A stretch of 37,426 nt of DNA from a virus, in the IMG/VR virus record IMGVR_UViG_3300049846_000250, positions 1 to 37,426 of that record; one strand, 5' to 3'. The notes beneath the pieces are model-generated. The model did no database searches. It saw nothing but the letters and a program-made list of their open reading frames with translations, and was not told the origin of the DNA. A program made the position numbers and the translations under genes. Positions 1 through 8,112 of the stretch are shown here, in pieces. The stretch's first letter is position 1; every line of letters begins with the position of its first letter.

Positions 1-20
1 AATGAGACGCCCTTAAGACA

Positions 21-50
21 GTTTAGGGCGGTTTAGCGGGGTTTAACTTA
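21..50. repeat. Three tandem 10-bp repeats upstream of terS
   Basis: Three units with an exact 10-base period lie at 21-30 (GTTTAGGGCG), 31-40 (GTTTAGCGGG) and 41-50 (GTTTAACTTA), ending 21 bases before the terminase small subunit start. An imperfect inverted repeat (GCCCT at 9-13 against AGGGC at 25-29) overlaps the first unit. Helically phased repeats next to terS are typical of sites bound by small terminase subunits (cos or pac). A promoter operator is the alternative. Confidence 0.5.
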
Positions 51-71
51 ACGCTAGATCGATTCAACTTT

Positions 72-605
72 GTGCTGGTCACGTTCGCTGAGTTTGCAGC
101 GATCAGAGGGTGCAGCAAGGGTGCTGTGACTCATGCGACGAAGAGCAGGATTGCTGGCGCCGTTGTTGTGAAAGATGGCAAGCGCTGGCTGGATCGTGAT
201 CTGGCGTTGGAACTATGGAACAAGAACACGGTTGCCAATGCGCAGAGCAAGGTGAGCAGGCCGGATCCGGTCGAAGAGCCTGTGAAGGATGCGGATGAGT
301 TGCGGCGTCGGGTGAATGGATTGCCGGATGATGCGATCCCGGACCTGAATGAATCACGCGCACGGCGTGAGCATTACCAGGCGGAGCTAGCGAAGCTGCA
401 GGTGGCGCAGCAGCGGGGTGAATTGGTGCCAGCTGATGAGGTGAAGAAAGAGGCGTTTAAGGTTGGCCGCGGCGTAAGGGAAGCATTGGCGAATCTGGCG
501 GATCGTTTGAGCCATCAGCTAGCGGGTGAGACCGATCCGACGGTGATTCATCAGGTGCTGACGCAGGAACACCGTGCTGCGCTGGTGGAGCTGTGTGATG
601 GCTAA
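72..605 (+). CDS. terS: Terminase small subunit
   Basis: 177 residues from a GTG start. The N-terminal part (about residues 4-55) reads as a winged helix-turn-helix of the Nu1/terS type that recognises phage DNA at the packaging start. The middle (about 95-125) is an Ala/Glu/Gln-rich helix with a RARREHYQAELAKLQVAQQR-like pattern, as in the oligomerisation helices of terS proteins (tagged phage DNA packaging proteins). It directly precedes and overlaps the large terminase subunit by 8 bases, the usual order. Phased repeats lie just upstream at 21-50 and could be its binding site. No clear ribosome binding site precedes the GTG, so a slightly different start is possible. The call rests on position plus fold-like features. 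Confidence 0.75.
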   Translation: MLVTFAEFAAIRGCSKGAVTHATKSRIAGAVVVKDGKRWLDRDLALELWNKNTVANAQSKVSRPDPVEEPVKDADELRRRVNGLPDDAIPDLNESRARREHYQAELAKLQVAQQRGELVPADEVKKEAFKVGRGVREALANLADRLSHQLAGETDPTVIHQVLTQEHRAALVELCDG

Positions 606-2457
606 CGCATGGCGCGATGGCTTCATGGACGGGTTGCGGCCTGAGCAACCGTTGACGGTTAGTGAGTGGGCGGATCGTTATCGGCGGCTGAGTAGCAAGG
701 CCAGTGCGGAGCCGGGGCCATGGCGGACGGATCGGACGCCGTATCTGCGAGAGCCGATGGATTGCCTGAGCAGCGAGAGCACGGTGCAGCGGGTGGTGAT
801 GATGTTTGCGGCGCAGACGGGCAAGACTGAGGCCGGCAGTAACTGGCTGGGCTATGTGATCGACCATGCGCCGGGGCCAATGTTGTGCGTGCAGCCAACG
901 GTGGAGATGGCGAAGCGGCTTAGCAAGCAGCGGCTGGAGAGCATGATCACGGAGACGCCGTGCTTGGCAGAGAAGATCGCGCCGGCACGGGCGCGGGACT
1001 CTGGCAACACGATGTTCAGCAAGGAGTATTCAGGCGGAATCATGTTGCTCACCGGGGCGAATTCCGCCACCGGGTTGCGATCAGCGCCGTGTCGGTATCT
1101 GTTCTGCGATGAGGTGGATGGATTCCCGAGTGATGTGGACGGGGAGGGCGATCCGGTTGCGTTGGCGGAGCGACGGACGACGACGTTTGCGCGGCGCAAG
1201 ATTCTGTTGACCAGCACGCCGACCGTGAAGGATTTCAGCCGTATTGAGGCGGAGTATTTGCGGAGCGATCAGCGGCGGTTCTATGTGCCGTGTCCGAGCT
1301 GTGGCGCGATGGAGTGGTTGAAGTGGGGCCAGTTGAAGTGGGACGACGGCAGGCCGGAGACTGCGCGATATCAGTGCGAGCACTGCGGCGAACGATTCGA
1401 GGAGCTGCATAAGCCGGCGATGTTGCGCCGTGGCGAATGGCGTGCAACGGCACCGGCAGGCAATGGCAGGACTGCTGGGTTCCAGCTAAGTGGGTTGTAT
1501 AGCCCGCTGGGTTGGTGCAGCTGGGAGCAGCTGGTGGAGGATTTCCTAAGGGCTAAGGGTGATGCGCCGGCGTTGAAGGCGTTTGTGAATACGCGGCTAG
1601 CGGAGACATGGGAAGAGGACTATGCGGCGAAGATCAGCGCCGATGGATTGATGGAACGGCGGCTTGATTACAGGAGTGGGCTGTGCCCTGCTGGCGTGGT
1701 CCTGCTGACTGCTGGCGTCGACGTGCAGGACAACCGGCTAGCGGTGAGCGTGTGGGGATGGGGCGAGGGCGAGACGGGGTGGCTGGTGTGGCACCAAGAA
1801 CTAATGGGCGATCCGACGATGACCGACGTGTGGAACCAGCTGGACACGGTGCTTGCGACTGAGTGGGAACACGAGAGCGGCAAGACTTTGAAGGTTGCTC
1901 AGATGGCGGTGGACTCTGGCGGCCATTGCACGCATGAGGTGTATCGGTATGTGCGCGACCGCGTGGGTCAGGGTGTGGTTGCGATTAAGGGCAGCAGCCG
2001 GCGCAATAGTGCGGCTGTGGGTAAGGGCAGCAAGCAGGATGTGAACTGGCGTGGCCGGGTGATTAAGCGCGGTGTGACGCTCTATCAGCTGGGTACCGAC
2101 ACGATCAAGACGACGCTGTTCGGCCGGCTGCGTCATAACGAGGCGACCGGCGGACTGCACTTCGGGATGGCCGCGGATGAGGATTACTTCAAGCAGGTCA
2201 CGAGCGAACGGCAGGCGTTGCGATATCACCGCGGCTTCCCCATCAGGGAGTGGGTGAAGAAAGCGGGTGATCGAAATGAAGCGTTGGATTGTCTGGTGTA
2301 TGGCTACGCGGCGATGTTGCTTTATGGGAGGCGGATGAATCAGGCAACGATGTGGGAACAGTTGAGAGTGCAGTTGGAAGAGGGCAAGAAAGCACCGCTA
2401 AGATCGAGGAAGCAACAGCCGGCAGCGGCTGGGCCTGGCTTTGTTGGCAACTGGTAG
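598..2457 (+). CDS. terL: Terminase large subunit, GpA family
   Basis: About 619 residues. This is the ATP-driven packaging motor and endonuclease that fills the prohead. A Walker A-like loop (AAQTGKTE) is followed by a Walker B segment (YLFCDEVD) and a coupling motif (LLTSTPT). A four-cysteine zinc-finger-like pair (CPSC and CEHC, roughly residues 230-270) and the C-terminal nuclease half with acidic motifs in LTAGVDVQDNRL, MAVDSGG and NEALDCLVYG follow, in GpA (PF05876) order. A longer reading from 574 exists. I prefer the ATG at 598 because a GGTGGAG ribosome binding site sits 7 bases upstream and the overlap with terS is then only 8 bases. Length matches the family. Confidence 0.93.
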   Translation: MANAWRDGFMDGLRPEQPLTVSEWADRYRRLSSKASAEPGPWRTDRTPYLREPMDCLSSESTVQRVVMMFAAQTGKTEAGSNWLGYVIDHAPGPMLCVQPTVEMAKRLSKQRLESMITETPCLAEKIAPARARDSGNTMFSKEYSGGIMLLTGANSATGLRSAPCRYLFCDEVDGFPSDVDGEGDPVALAERRTTTFARRKILLTSTPTVKDFSRIEAEYLRSDQRRFYVPCPSCGAMEWLKWGQLKWDDGRPETARYQCEHCGERFEELHKPAMLRRGEWRATAPAGNGRTAGFQLSGLYSPLGWCSWEQLVEDFLRAKGDAPALKAFVNTRLAETWEEDYAAKISADGLMERRLDYRSGLCPAGVVLLTAGVDVQDNRLAVSVWGWGEGETGWLVWHQELMGDPTMTDVWNQLDTVLATEWEHESGKTLKVAQMAVDSGGHCTHEVYRYVRDRVGQGVVAIKGSSRRNSAAVGKGSKQDVNWRGRVIKRGVTLYQLGTDTIKTTLFGRLRHNEATGGLHFGMAADEDYFKQVTSERQALRYHRGFPIREWVKKAGDRNEALDCLVYGYAAMLLYGRRMNQATMWEQLRVQLEEGKKAPLRSRKQQPAAAGPGFVGNW

Positions 2458-2459
2458 CC

Positions 2460-3026
2460 GTGAACATCCCCGCGACAATCAGGGCAGGCGACACGGTGAA
2501 GTGGCGTGATATTGCGGGCGTCGACAATCTCGGCAATGAGATCAGCAGCGGCACGTGGACGCTGACGTACTACCTGCGCACTAACACTGCAAGCGAGGGT
2601 GCCACGGTGGTGGGCACTGCCTATGGCACGGGGTGGGAGTTCACCATCGCGGCTAGCACGAGCGCCGGGTTTGATGCTGGGCAGTGGTATTGGCAGGCGA
2701 TTGCTACGGCCGGCAGTGAGAAGGTGACGCTGGGCGCTGGCCAGCTGACTGTGGATGCGGCGTTGTCATATGCCGGTTCGCCTGGTGCGTTTGATGGACG
2801 GTCACAAGCGCAGATTGATTTGGATGCCGTACAGGCTGCAATCCGCGCGATTGTTAGCGCTGGCGCTAAGCAATACACAATCGGCAGCCGGAGCTTTACC
2901 AAGCTGGATCTAGGTGAGCTGATGGAGCGCGAAAGTAAGCTGAAGGCTGAGGTGAAGCGCGAGCAAATGGCGGACCTGATCGCCAACGGCTTGGGCAATC
3001 CGCACAACCTATTCGTGAGGTTCTGA
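2460..3026 (+). CDS. gpW-like head-tail connector with Ig-like N-terminal domain
   Basis: 188 residues from a GTG placed 2 bases after the terL stop. The open frame extends back to 2289, but that part only shadows terL. The C-terminal 60 residues (AIRAIVSAGAKQYTIGSRSF followed by LDLGELMERESKLKAEVKRE) follow the pattern of lambda gpW and related connector proteins: a helix, a two-strand hairpin and a charged helix. The slot between terL and portal is also the gpW slot. The N-terminal 110 residues are Thr/Ser/Gly-rich and beta-like, with repeated W and Y residues (GTWTLTYYLR, QWYWQAIA), resembling an Ig-like surface domain. gpW alone is only about 68 residues, so this is an expanded form. The function is inferred from position and pattern. 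Confidence 0.6.
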   Translation: MNIPATIRAGDTVKWRDIAGVDNLGNEISSGTWTLTYYLRTNTASEGATVVGTAYGTGWEFTIAASTSAGFDAGQWYWQAIATAGSEKVTLGAGQLTVDAALSYAGSPGAFDGRSQAQIDLDAVQAAIRAIVSAGAKQYTIGSRSFTKLDLGELMERESKLKAEVKREQMADLIANGLGNPHNLFVRF

Positions 3027-4606
3027 TGGGATTGCGGACGCGGCTATTCAAGGCGATGGGTTTTGAGCCGATGCGGCCACGTGCGCGGGCGTATCAGGGC
3101 GCAAGGGTTAGCCGGCTCACGGCTGACTGGGTGACAAGCGGCACGAGTGCCGACAGCGAAATCAAGAGCAGCTTCAAGGCGCTGCGCAATCGTGCGCGTC
3201 AGCTGTGCCGTGACAACGACTATGCGCGGCAAGCGTTGCGGAGCATCCAGAACAATGTGATTGGGCACGGCATCAAGCACCAGTCGCAGGTGCGGATGCT
3301 GCGTGGCGGCCGGTTGGATGAGGCGATCAACGGCCAGATCCACGAGGCATGGGAACGGTGGATGCACAAGAGCCGCTGTGATGTGAGCGGGCTGCTGGGC
3401 TTCCATGATATGGAGCGCCTGCTATGCCGCAGCTTGGCGGAGAGCGGTGAGGTGTTCGTGCGGATGATCCGCAAGCCGTTTGGTGATTCGCGTGTGCCGT
3501 TCGCGCTGCAGGTGCTCGAGGCTGACTACCTGATCGACGACGACATTCCGCAGGCCAAGGAAGGCAACACGGTGCGGATGGGCATTGAGGTCGATAGCTA
3601 CCTGCGGCCGCAGGCGTACCACTTCTACGCCAACCACCCTGGCGACACGTATGCGGGCAACCCACGCACAAATGGGCGGCGTGTGCGTGTGCCTGCTGAT
3701 GAGTGCATACATCTTTTCCTGCCTGAGCGCCCCGGCCAGACACGAGGAGTCACTTGGTTCGCCTCGGCACTGATGCGGCTGCACATGCTGCAAGGTTATG
3801 AGGAGGCCGAGGTGGTGCGGGCCAGGGCGAGCAGTGCGCTGATGGGATTCATCCAATCGCCTGAGGGTGAGCTGATTGGTGATGAGGTGTATGAGAACGA
3901 GCGCGTGAGCGATTTCCAGCCTGGTGTGTTCAAGTATCTGGCGCCAGGCGAAAGCGTGACGGTGCCGGATCTGAATGCACCGGACGGCCAGCTGGAACCA
4001 TTCACGCGTTCGATGCTGCGTGCTGTGGCGGCTGGCGTTGGGGTGAGCTTCGAGAGCATTAGCAAGAACTTCTCAGAGAGCAACTACAGCAGCAGCCGGC
4101 TGAGCCTGCTTGAGGAGCGCGATACGTACAAGGTGCTGCAGCGGTTCTTCATCGAGAACTTCCACCAGACGGTGTTTGAGAACTGGCTCGAGATGGCGGT
4201 GCTGAGCGGTGAGCTGAACTTGCCTGCATATGAGACAAACCCGGACCGCTACCGCGCCAGCCGCTGGATTCCACGCAGCTGGGAGTGGGTGGACCCGCAG
4301 AAGGAAGTGAATGCCTACAAGGATGCGGTGCGATGTGGCTTCAAGACATTGGGCCAGGTGATCAGCGAGCAGGGTGGCGATCTCGATGATGTGCTGATGG
4401 CGCGTCAGGCTGAGCTGGCGATGTTGGATGAGATGGATATTGTTCTCGACACGGATCCCAGTGAGGTGAATGCTGGCGGTGGTTCGCAGCCTGCTGTGAC
4501 GATGGGCGGCCAGCCGGCGTTTGAGGATACGGAACCGCCGATGAATGAAGAGGAATACGAAGAGGAATCAGTTCTCGAGGATCCGCTCGAAGGGCCTGAG
4601 GACTGA
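3026..4606 (+). CDS. Portal protein, lambda gpB family
   Basis: 526 residues. It would form the dodecameric ring at the head vertex through which DNA enters and to which the tail connectors bind. Family signs are the N-terminal SSFKALRNRARQLCRDNDYA segment, the HMLQGYEEAEVVRARASSAL helix, and the GVSFESISKNFSESNYSSSR segment typical of lambda-type portals (PF05136). The C-terminus is acidic and low-complexity (many Glu), as in many portals. The start codon overlaps the preceding stop by one base (TGATG), and the stop overlaps the next start the same way. Length fits the family. Confidence 0.92.
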   Translation: MGLRTRLFKAMGFEPMRPRARAYQGARVSRLTADWVTSGTSADSEIKSSFKALRNRARQLCRDNDYARQALRSIQNNVIGHGIKHQSQVRMLRGGRLDEAINGQIHEAWERWMHKSRCDVSGLLGFHDMERLLCRSLAESGEVFVRMIRKPFGDSRVPFALQVLEADYLIDDDIPQAKEGNTVRMGIEVDSYLRPQAYHFYANHPGDTYAGNPRTNGRRVRVPADECIHLFLPERPGQTRGVTWFASALMRLHMLQGYEEAEVVRARASSALMGFIQSPEGELIGDEVYENERVSDFQPGVFKYLAPGESVTVPDLNAPDGQLEPFTRSMLRAVAAGVGVSFESISKNFSESNYSSSRLSLLEERDTYKVLQRFFIENFHQTVFENWLEMAVLSGELNLPAYETNPDRYRASRWIPRSWEWVDPQKEVNAYKDAVRCGFKTLGQVISEQGGDLDDVLMARQAELAMLDEMDIVLDTDPSEVNAGGGSQPAVTMGGQPAFEDTEPPMNEEEYEEESVLEDPLEGPED

Positions 4607-7236
4607 TGGCAACTGTTGCCGGCACTGAGGTTGACCTGATGCCTACTGAAGGCATGAGGGAAGAGGCGCAGCGGTATCGCGATTGGAAGGCTGATGGCAA
4701 AGCAGGTGGCACTGAGGTTGCCGCGGCCAGGTCGCGTCAGATCCTGAGCGGTGATGAGTTATCACCTGACACAGTGATCACGATGGCGGCATGGTTCGCC
4801 CGCCATGAGGTTGATAAGCAAGGCGAGGGATTCAGCCCCGGTGAGGATGGCTATCCATCAGCCGGTCGCGTTGCATGGGCCGCATGGGGCGGTGATGCTG
4901 GGCAGAGTTGGGCGAATGAGAAGGCGGATAGAATCAAGGCATTGCAGGATAGACAAATGGAAGAGGCGCGCCCTTATCCAAATGAACATGCCGCGAGGTT
5001 GACTGATCCCGATCAGTACGACGAACTGCGCCGGGAGAATGGCGCCGGCGGTGAAGGGATTGATTTCATCTACGGAATAAAGGAAGGCGAGAGCGAGATT
5101 CAGGCAGTGCGGTTTGACGCGCAGCAATTCACGCCATCCGAAGCGCGTGATTGGCTGAGTGAGCACGAGATGGATCCGATCATGTTTGAGGAGGCAACAG
5201 GCGAGCAGCGCGTGCTGCGTGCTGAACCTGATGAGCTTTCAGAGGGTGACTTTGTGCAGTGGGATTCGAGCGGTGGCACTGCCCGCGGCCGGATCGAGCA
5301 TGTAATGCGCGAGGGCACGCTGGGCGTACCCGGCACTGAGTTCAGCATTGAAGCCAGCGCTGATGATCCGGCTGCATTGATTCGGATCTACAGCGAGGGC
5401 GAGGATGGATGGGAAGCCACCGAGACACTGGTGGGCCATAAATTCTCGACGCTGCGCAAGATCGCTGAGCTGCGTGCGATGCCCGGCATCGGGCGGCACC
5501 AACGCGCTGAGATCACAACCTTCGATGAGGTTGAAGATCGCACCTATGAGTTTCCTTTCAGCTCTGAGTATCCCGTTGCCCGTTACTTCGGCAATGAGAT
5601 CCTGAGCCACGAGGGCAATGCCGCTGATCTCAGTCGCCTGAATGATGGCGCACCGCTGCTGTTCAACCACAACCCTGATCGTGTGATTGGTGTTGTGGAG
5701 CGTGCATACATCGATGGCAAACGTCGCCGCGGTTATGCACGTGTGCGGTTCAGCCGCAATCCATTCGCTCAGGAAGTCCTGAACGATGTAAAGGATGGCG
5801 TTCTTCGGAATGTCTCCTTTGGCTACTCCATCGACAAAATGGAGGAGCGCGGCAGCGGTGACTTTGTTGCCACTGCCTGGTCTCCTTATGAGGTTTCTGT
5901 TGTCTCGGTGCCGGCTGATCCCGGCGTCGGGATCGGCAGATCCTTAGAGGCCGAGCAAGCTGCCTCGGCAGCACCTACACCTGATCCCATTCCTGCAATG
6001 GAAAACACCACCCCTGATCTGGCAGTGGTGCGGGCCGAAGCCGCTGAGGCTGAGCGCTCCCGCATCGCTGGCATTTCTGCACTGACCGAAAAGCACGGTA
6101 TGGCCGATCTCGGCCGCCAGCTGATCGAGTCTGGTCGTTCTATCGACGAGGCCCGCGCTGCTGTGCTCGACAACCTCGACATCAAACAGGAGCCTGTGAA
6201 CATGAGCGCCGCTGAAATCGGCCTGACTGAGAAGGAGAGCCGCAGCTTCTCCTTCATGCGTGCCATTAACTATCTGGCCAACCCGACCGACCGCGCTGCC
6301 CGCGAGGCTGCTGCATTCGAGATCGAGGCATCTGAAGCTGCTGCTGCAAAGCTCGGCCGTCAGTCCCGCGGCATCACCATCCCCCAGGATGTGCTGCGCC
6401 GTGACCTGAACGTCGGTGCTGCAACCGCCGGCGGCAACCTGGTTGCCACTGAGCTGGATGCTGGCAGCTTCATCGATCTGCTGCGCAATGCCTCGGCTCT
6501 GGATCAGGCTGGCGCCACTGTGCTGACCGGCCTTACCGGCAACGTGGCCATTCCCCGTCAGTCGGGGGCGGGGACCGCTTATTGGGTTGCTGAATCCGGT
6601 GCTCCCACCGAGTCGCAGCAAACCGTGGATCAGGTGAGCCTGACTCCTAAGACCGTGGCTGCCTTCACTGACTACAGCCGCCGCCTGATGATCCAGTCCT
6701 CCATCGATGTGGAGAACATGGTGCGCACCGACTTGGCTCGTGTGCTGGCACTCAAGATCGATCTGGCTGGCCTCTATGGCACCGGCTCCAACGGTGAGCC
6801 CCTCGGCCTGAAGCTGACCACCGGCATCGGCACCGAAGACTTCGCCGCTGATACCCCTACCTTCGCTGAGGTGGTGGCACTTGAGAGCGACGTGGCAACC
6901 GCCAACGCACTGCTCGGCAACCCCGTCTACCTGATGAACGCTGCCATGCGCGGCGGCCTCAAGACCAAAGCCAAGGACGCAGGTTCCGGCATGTTCGTCA
7001 TGGAAGGCAATGAAGTGAACGGCTATCAGGGTGTGCTGTCCAACCAAGTCGCCTCTGGCGATCTGTGGTTTGGCAACTTCGCTGACCTGATCATTGGCTA
7101 CTTCTCCGGCCTGGATCTGATGGTGGATCCCTACACCAACAGCACCTCCGGCACCGTGCGCGTGGTGGCTATGCAGGATGTGGACATTGCCGTCCGTCAC
7201 CCTGAATCCTTCAGCCGCGGCAACAACACCCTCTGA
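4606..7236 (+). CDS. Prohead protease-scaffold-major capsid protein fusion
   Basis: 876 residues in at least four parts. Residues 1-200 hold two domains common at the front of phage protease genes (the segment WFARHEVDKQGEGFSPGEDG, then SEIQAVRFD.QQFTPSEARDWL). Residues about 210-285 look like a Tudor-like DUF2945 domain (EGDFVQWDSSGGTARGRI). Residues about 303-450 are a U35-type HK97 prohead protease with the expected His355 (LLFNHN) and Ser404 (RNVSFGYS). A scaffold-like helical stretch (about 465-530) leads to an HK97-fold major capsid protein (533-876, PF05065-like) with the ITIPQDVLRRDL and AYWVAESGAPTES segments. Fused protease-capsid genes are known; self-cleavage would release the mature shell protein. 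An internal start at 6202 is supported by an AGGAG. Confidence 0.9.
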   Translation: MATVAGTEVDLMPTEGMREEAQRYRDWKADGKAGGTEVAAARSRQILSGDELSPDTVITMAAWFARHEVDKQGEGFSPGEDGYPSAGRVAWAAWGGDAGQSWANEKADRIKALQDRQMEEARPYPNEHAARLTDPDQYDELRRENGAGGEGIDFIYGIKEGESEIQAVRFDAQQFTPSEARDWLSEHEMDPIMFEEATGEQRVLRAEPDELSEGDFVQWDSSGGTARGRIEHVMREGTLGVPGTEFSIEASADDPAALIRIYSEGEDGWEATETLVGHKFSTLRKIAELRAMPGIGRHQRAEITTFDEVEDRTYEFPFSSEYPVARYFGNEILSHEGNAADLSRLNDGAPLLFNHNPDRVIGVVERAYIDGKRRRGYARVRFSRNPFAQEVLNDVKDGVLRNVSFGYSIDKMEERGSGDFVATAWSPYEVSVVSVPADPGVGIGRSLEAEQAASAAPTPDPIPAMENTTPDLAVVRAEAAEAERSRIAGISALTEKHGMADLGRQLIESGRSIDEARAAVLDNLDIKQEPVNMSAAEIGLTEKESRSFSFMRAINYLANPTDRAAREAAAFEIEASEAAAAKLGRQSRGITIPQDVLRRDLNVGAATAGGNLVATELDAGSFIDLLRNASALDQAGATVLTGLTGNVAIPRQSGAGTAYWVAESGAPTESQQTVDQVSLTPKTVAAFTDYSRRLMIQSSIDVENMVRTDLARVLALKIDLAGLYGTGSNGEPLGLKLTTGIGTEDFAADTPTFAEVVALESDVATANALLGNPVYLMNAAMRGGLKTKAKDAGSGMFVMEGNEVNGYQGVLSNQVASGDLWFGNFADLIIGYFSGLDLMVDPYTNSTSGTVRVVAMQDVDIAVRHPESFSRGNNTL
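6188..6204 (+). promoter_or_regulatory. Internal ribosome binding site and ATG for separate capsid protein
   Basis: AGGAG at 6188-6192 lies 9 bases before an in-frame ATG at 6202 inside the fusion gene. Translation from here would give a 344-residue protein that begins MSAAEIGLTEKESRSF, exactly where the major capsid domain starts after the scaffold-like segment. This could supply extra shell protein without protease. An alternative is that the N-terminus is made only by cleavage near this point and the AGGAG is chance. Confidence 0.4.
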
Positions 7237-7238
7237 TC

Positions 7239-7445
7239 ATGTTGATCAAGGTCTTACGGCAAACGATGCTGGCGGGCCGGGTCGTCAAAACTGGGGAAGT
7301 CCTAGAGGCTTCCCCCTCTGACGCCAAACTCCTGATCGGTATCGGCAAAGCTGTTGAGGCTGTTGCCTCTGTAGTAGACGCAGTTGAGACCATTGCTCAA
7401 CCTGCACCTAAACCAACCACCCCCCGACGGAGGGCAAAATCATGA
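7239..7445 (+). CDS. Small hypothetical head-region protein
   Basis: 68 residues, starting 2 bases after the capsid gene stop. The first 45 residues read as a small beta-hairpin unit (MLIKVLRQTMLAGRVVKTGE, then LEASPSDAKLLIGIGKAVE), a pattern I associate with short proteins that follow capsid genes in many siphophages. The rest is an Ala/Val/Pro linker ending in a basic RRRAKS tail. Its stop overlaps the next start (ATGA). It is probably a virion or head-assembly accessory protein, but no function can be assigned. Confidence 0.65.
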   Translation: MLIKVLRQTMLAGRVVKTGEVLEASPSDAKLLIGIGKAVEAVASVVDAVETIAQPAPKPTTPRRRAKS

Positions 7446-7831
7446 CCATCCACAACCTCGGATCTAAAACCGATCTGCTCGAGCTGCATAACAACGCAGT
7501 CGTGGCATCCACCGGCGCTGGCACCCCCGCCAACGTTGATCTCGTGGATTATGAGGGCGACATTGCCTTCATCATCGATGCAGCTGCTGCAGGCTCTGGC
7601 GTCACCCTGACTGCCAAGATCCAGCACAGCAACACCACTACTTCCGGCGATTTCGTGGACGTGACCGGTGGCGGCTTCACCGCTGCTGCCGCTAACACTG
7701 CATTCCAAGAGAAGATCTACCTGAACAGCAACGATCTCCGTCGCTACGTTCGCGTGCTCTTCACTGTGACCGGCGGCACCGGCACCGGCGCCGTTTCCGT
7801 GGTGGCTCTCGGCTCTAAGAAGTACAGCTGA
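7442..7831 (+). CDS. Putative head decoration or structural protein
   Basis: 129 residues with a strong GGAGG ribosome binding site 9 bases upstream of the ATG at 7442, suggesting high expression. The sequence is beta-rich and Thr/Ala/Gly-rich, with segments VDLVDYEGDIAFIIDAAAAG, LTAKIQHSNTTTSGDFVDV and LRRYVRVLFTVTGGTG. This layout recurs in structural proteins encoded directly after HK97-type capsid genes. Position and predicted abundance suggest a capsid decoration or stabilising protein. It could instead be a minor head protein. Codons are the same C-rich set as the capsid region, unlike the G-rich terminase region. Confidence 0.6.
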   Translation: MTIHNLGSKTDLLELHNNAVVASTGAGTPANVDLVDYEGDIAFIIDAAAAGSGVTLTAKIQHSNTTTSGDFVDVTGGGFTAAAANTAFQEKIYLNSNDLRRYVRVLFTVTGGTGTGAVSVVALGSKKYS

Positions 7832-7833
7832 GC

Positions 7834-8112
7834 ATGGCGTTCACTGAGGATCTGGATGTGTTCCTCGCAGACTTCGGCGTCAGCTGCACCGCTGGCGCCG
7901 TTACTGCGAAAGGAATCCTGGACATGCCAAGCCAGGTGATCAGCAATGGGATGGTGCTCAGCACTGACTACACGCTGACGGCCAGATCCTCAAACTTCGG
8001 CAGTCTCATCCGCGGCGATTCGATCACTGTGGATGGGACTGCTTATACCGTCAGAGAGACCATGCTCATGGATGATGGCAAGTTCGTACAACTCGGATTG
8101 CAAAAGACATGA
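7834..8112 (+). CDS. Head-tail joining protein, gpFII-like
   Basis: 92 residues. The second half (MVLSTDYTLTARSSNFGSLI, then RGDSITVDGTAYTVRETMLMDDG) follows the lambda gpFII / Phage_attach pattern of strands around an RGD.(I/L)T(V/I).G..Y.V core ending in a DDG turn. These proteins cap the connector and provide the surface on which the preassembled tail docks. The place after the capsid genes and before the tail terminator fits this role. It overlaps the next gene by 4 bases (ATGA). Confidence 0.65.
   Translation: MAFTEDLDVFLADFGVSCTAGAVTAKGILDMPSQVISNGMVLSTDYTLTARSSNFGSLIRGDSITVDGTAYTVRETMLMDDGKFVQLGLQKT

Noticed and set aside
574-597. Earlier start of the large terminase at 574
   Set aside because: It would overlap terS by 32 bases without a ribosome binding site, while the ATG at 598 has GGTGGAG at good spacing.
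5944-7200. Long 418-residue open frame on the minus strand under the capsid gene
   Set aside because: It is antisense to a clear HK97 capsid domain, rich in His/Gly/Ala with no motif, and is explained by the codon bias of the capsid gene.
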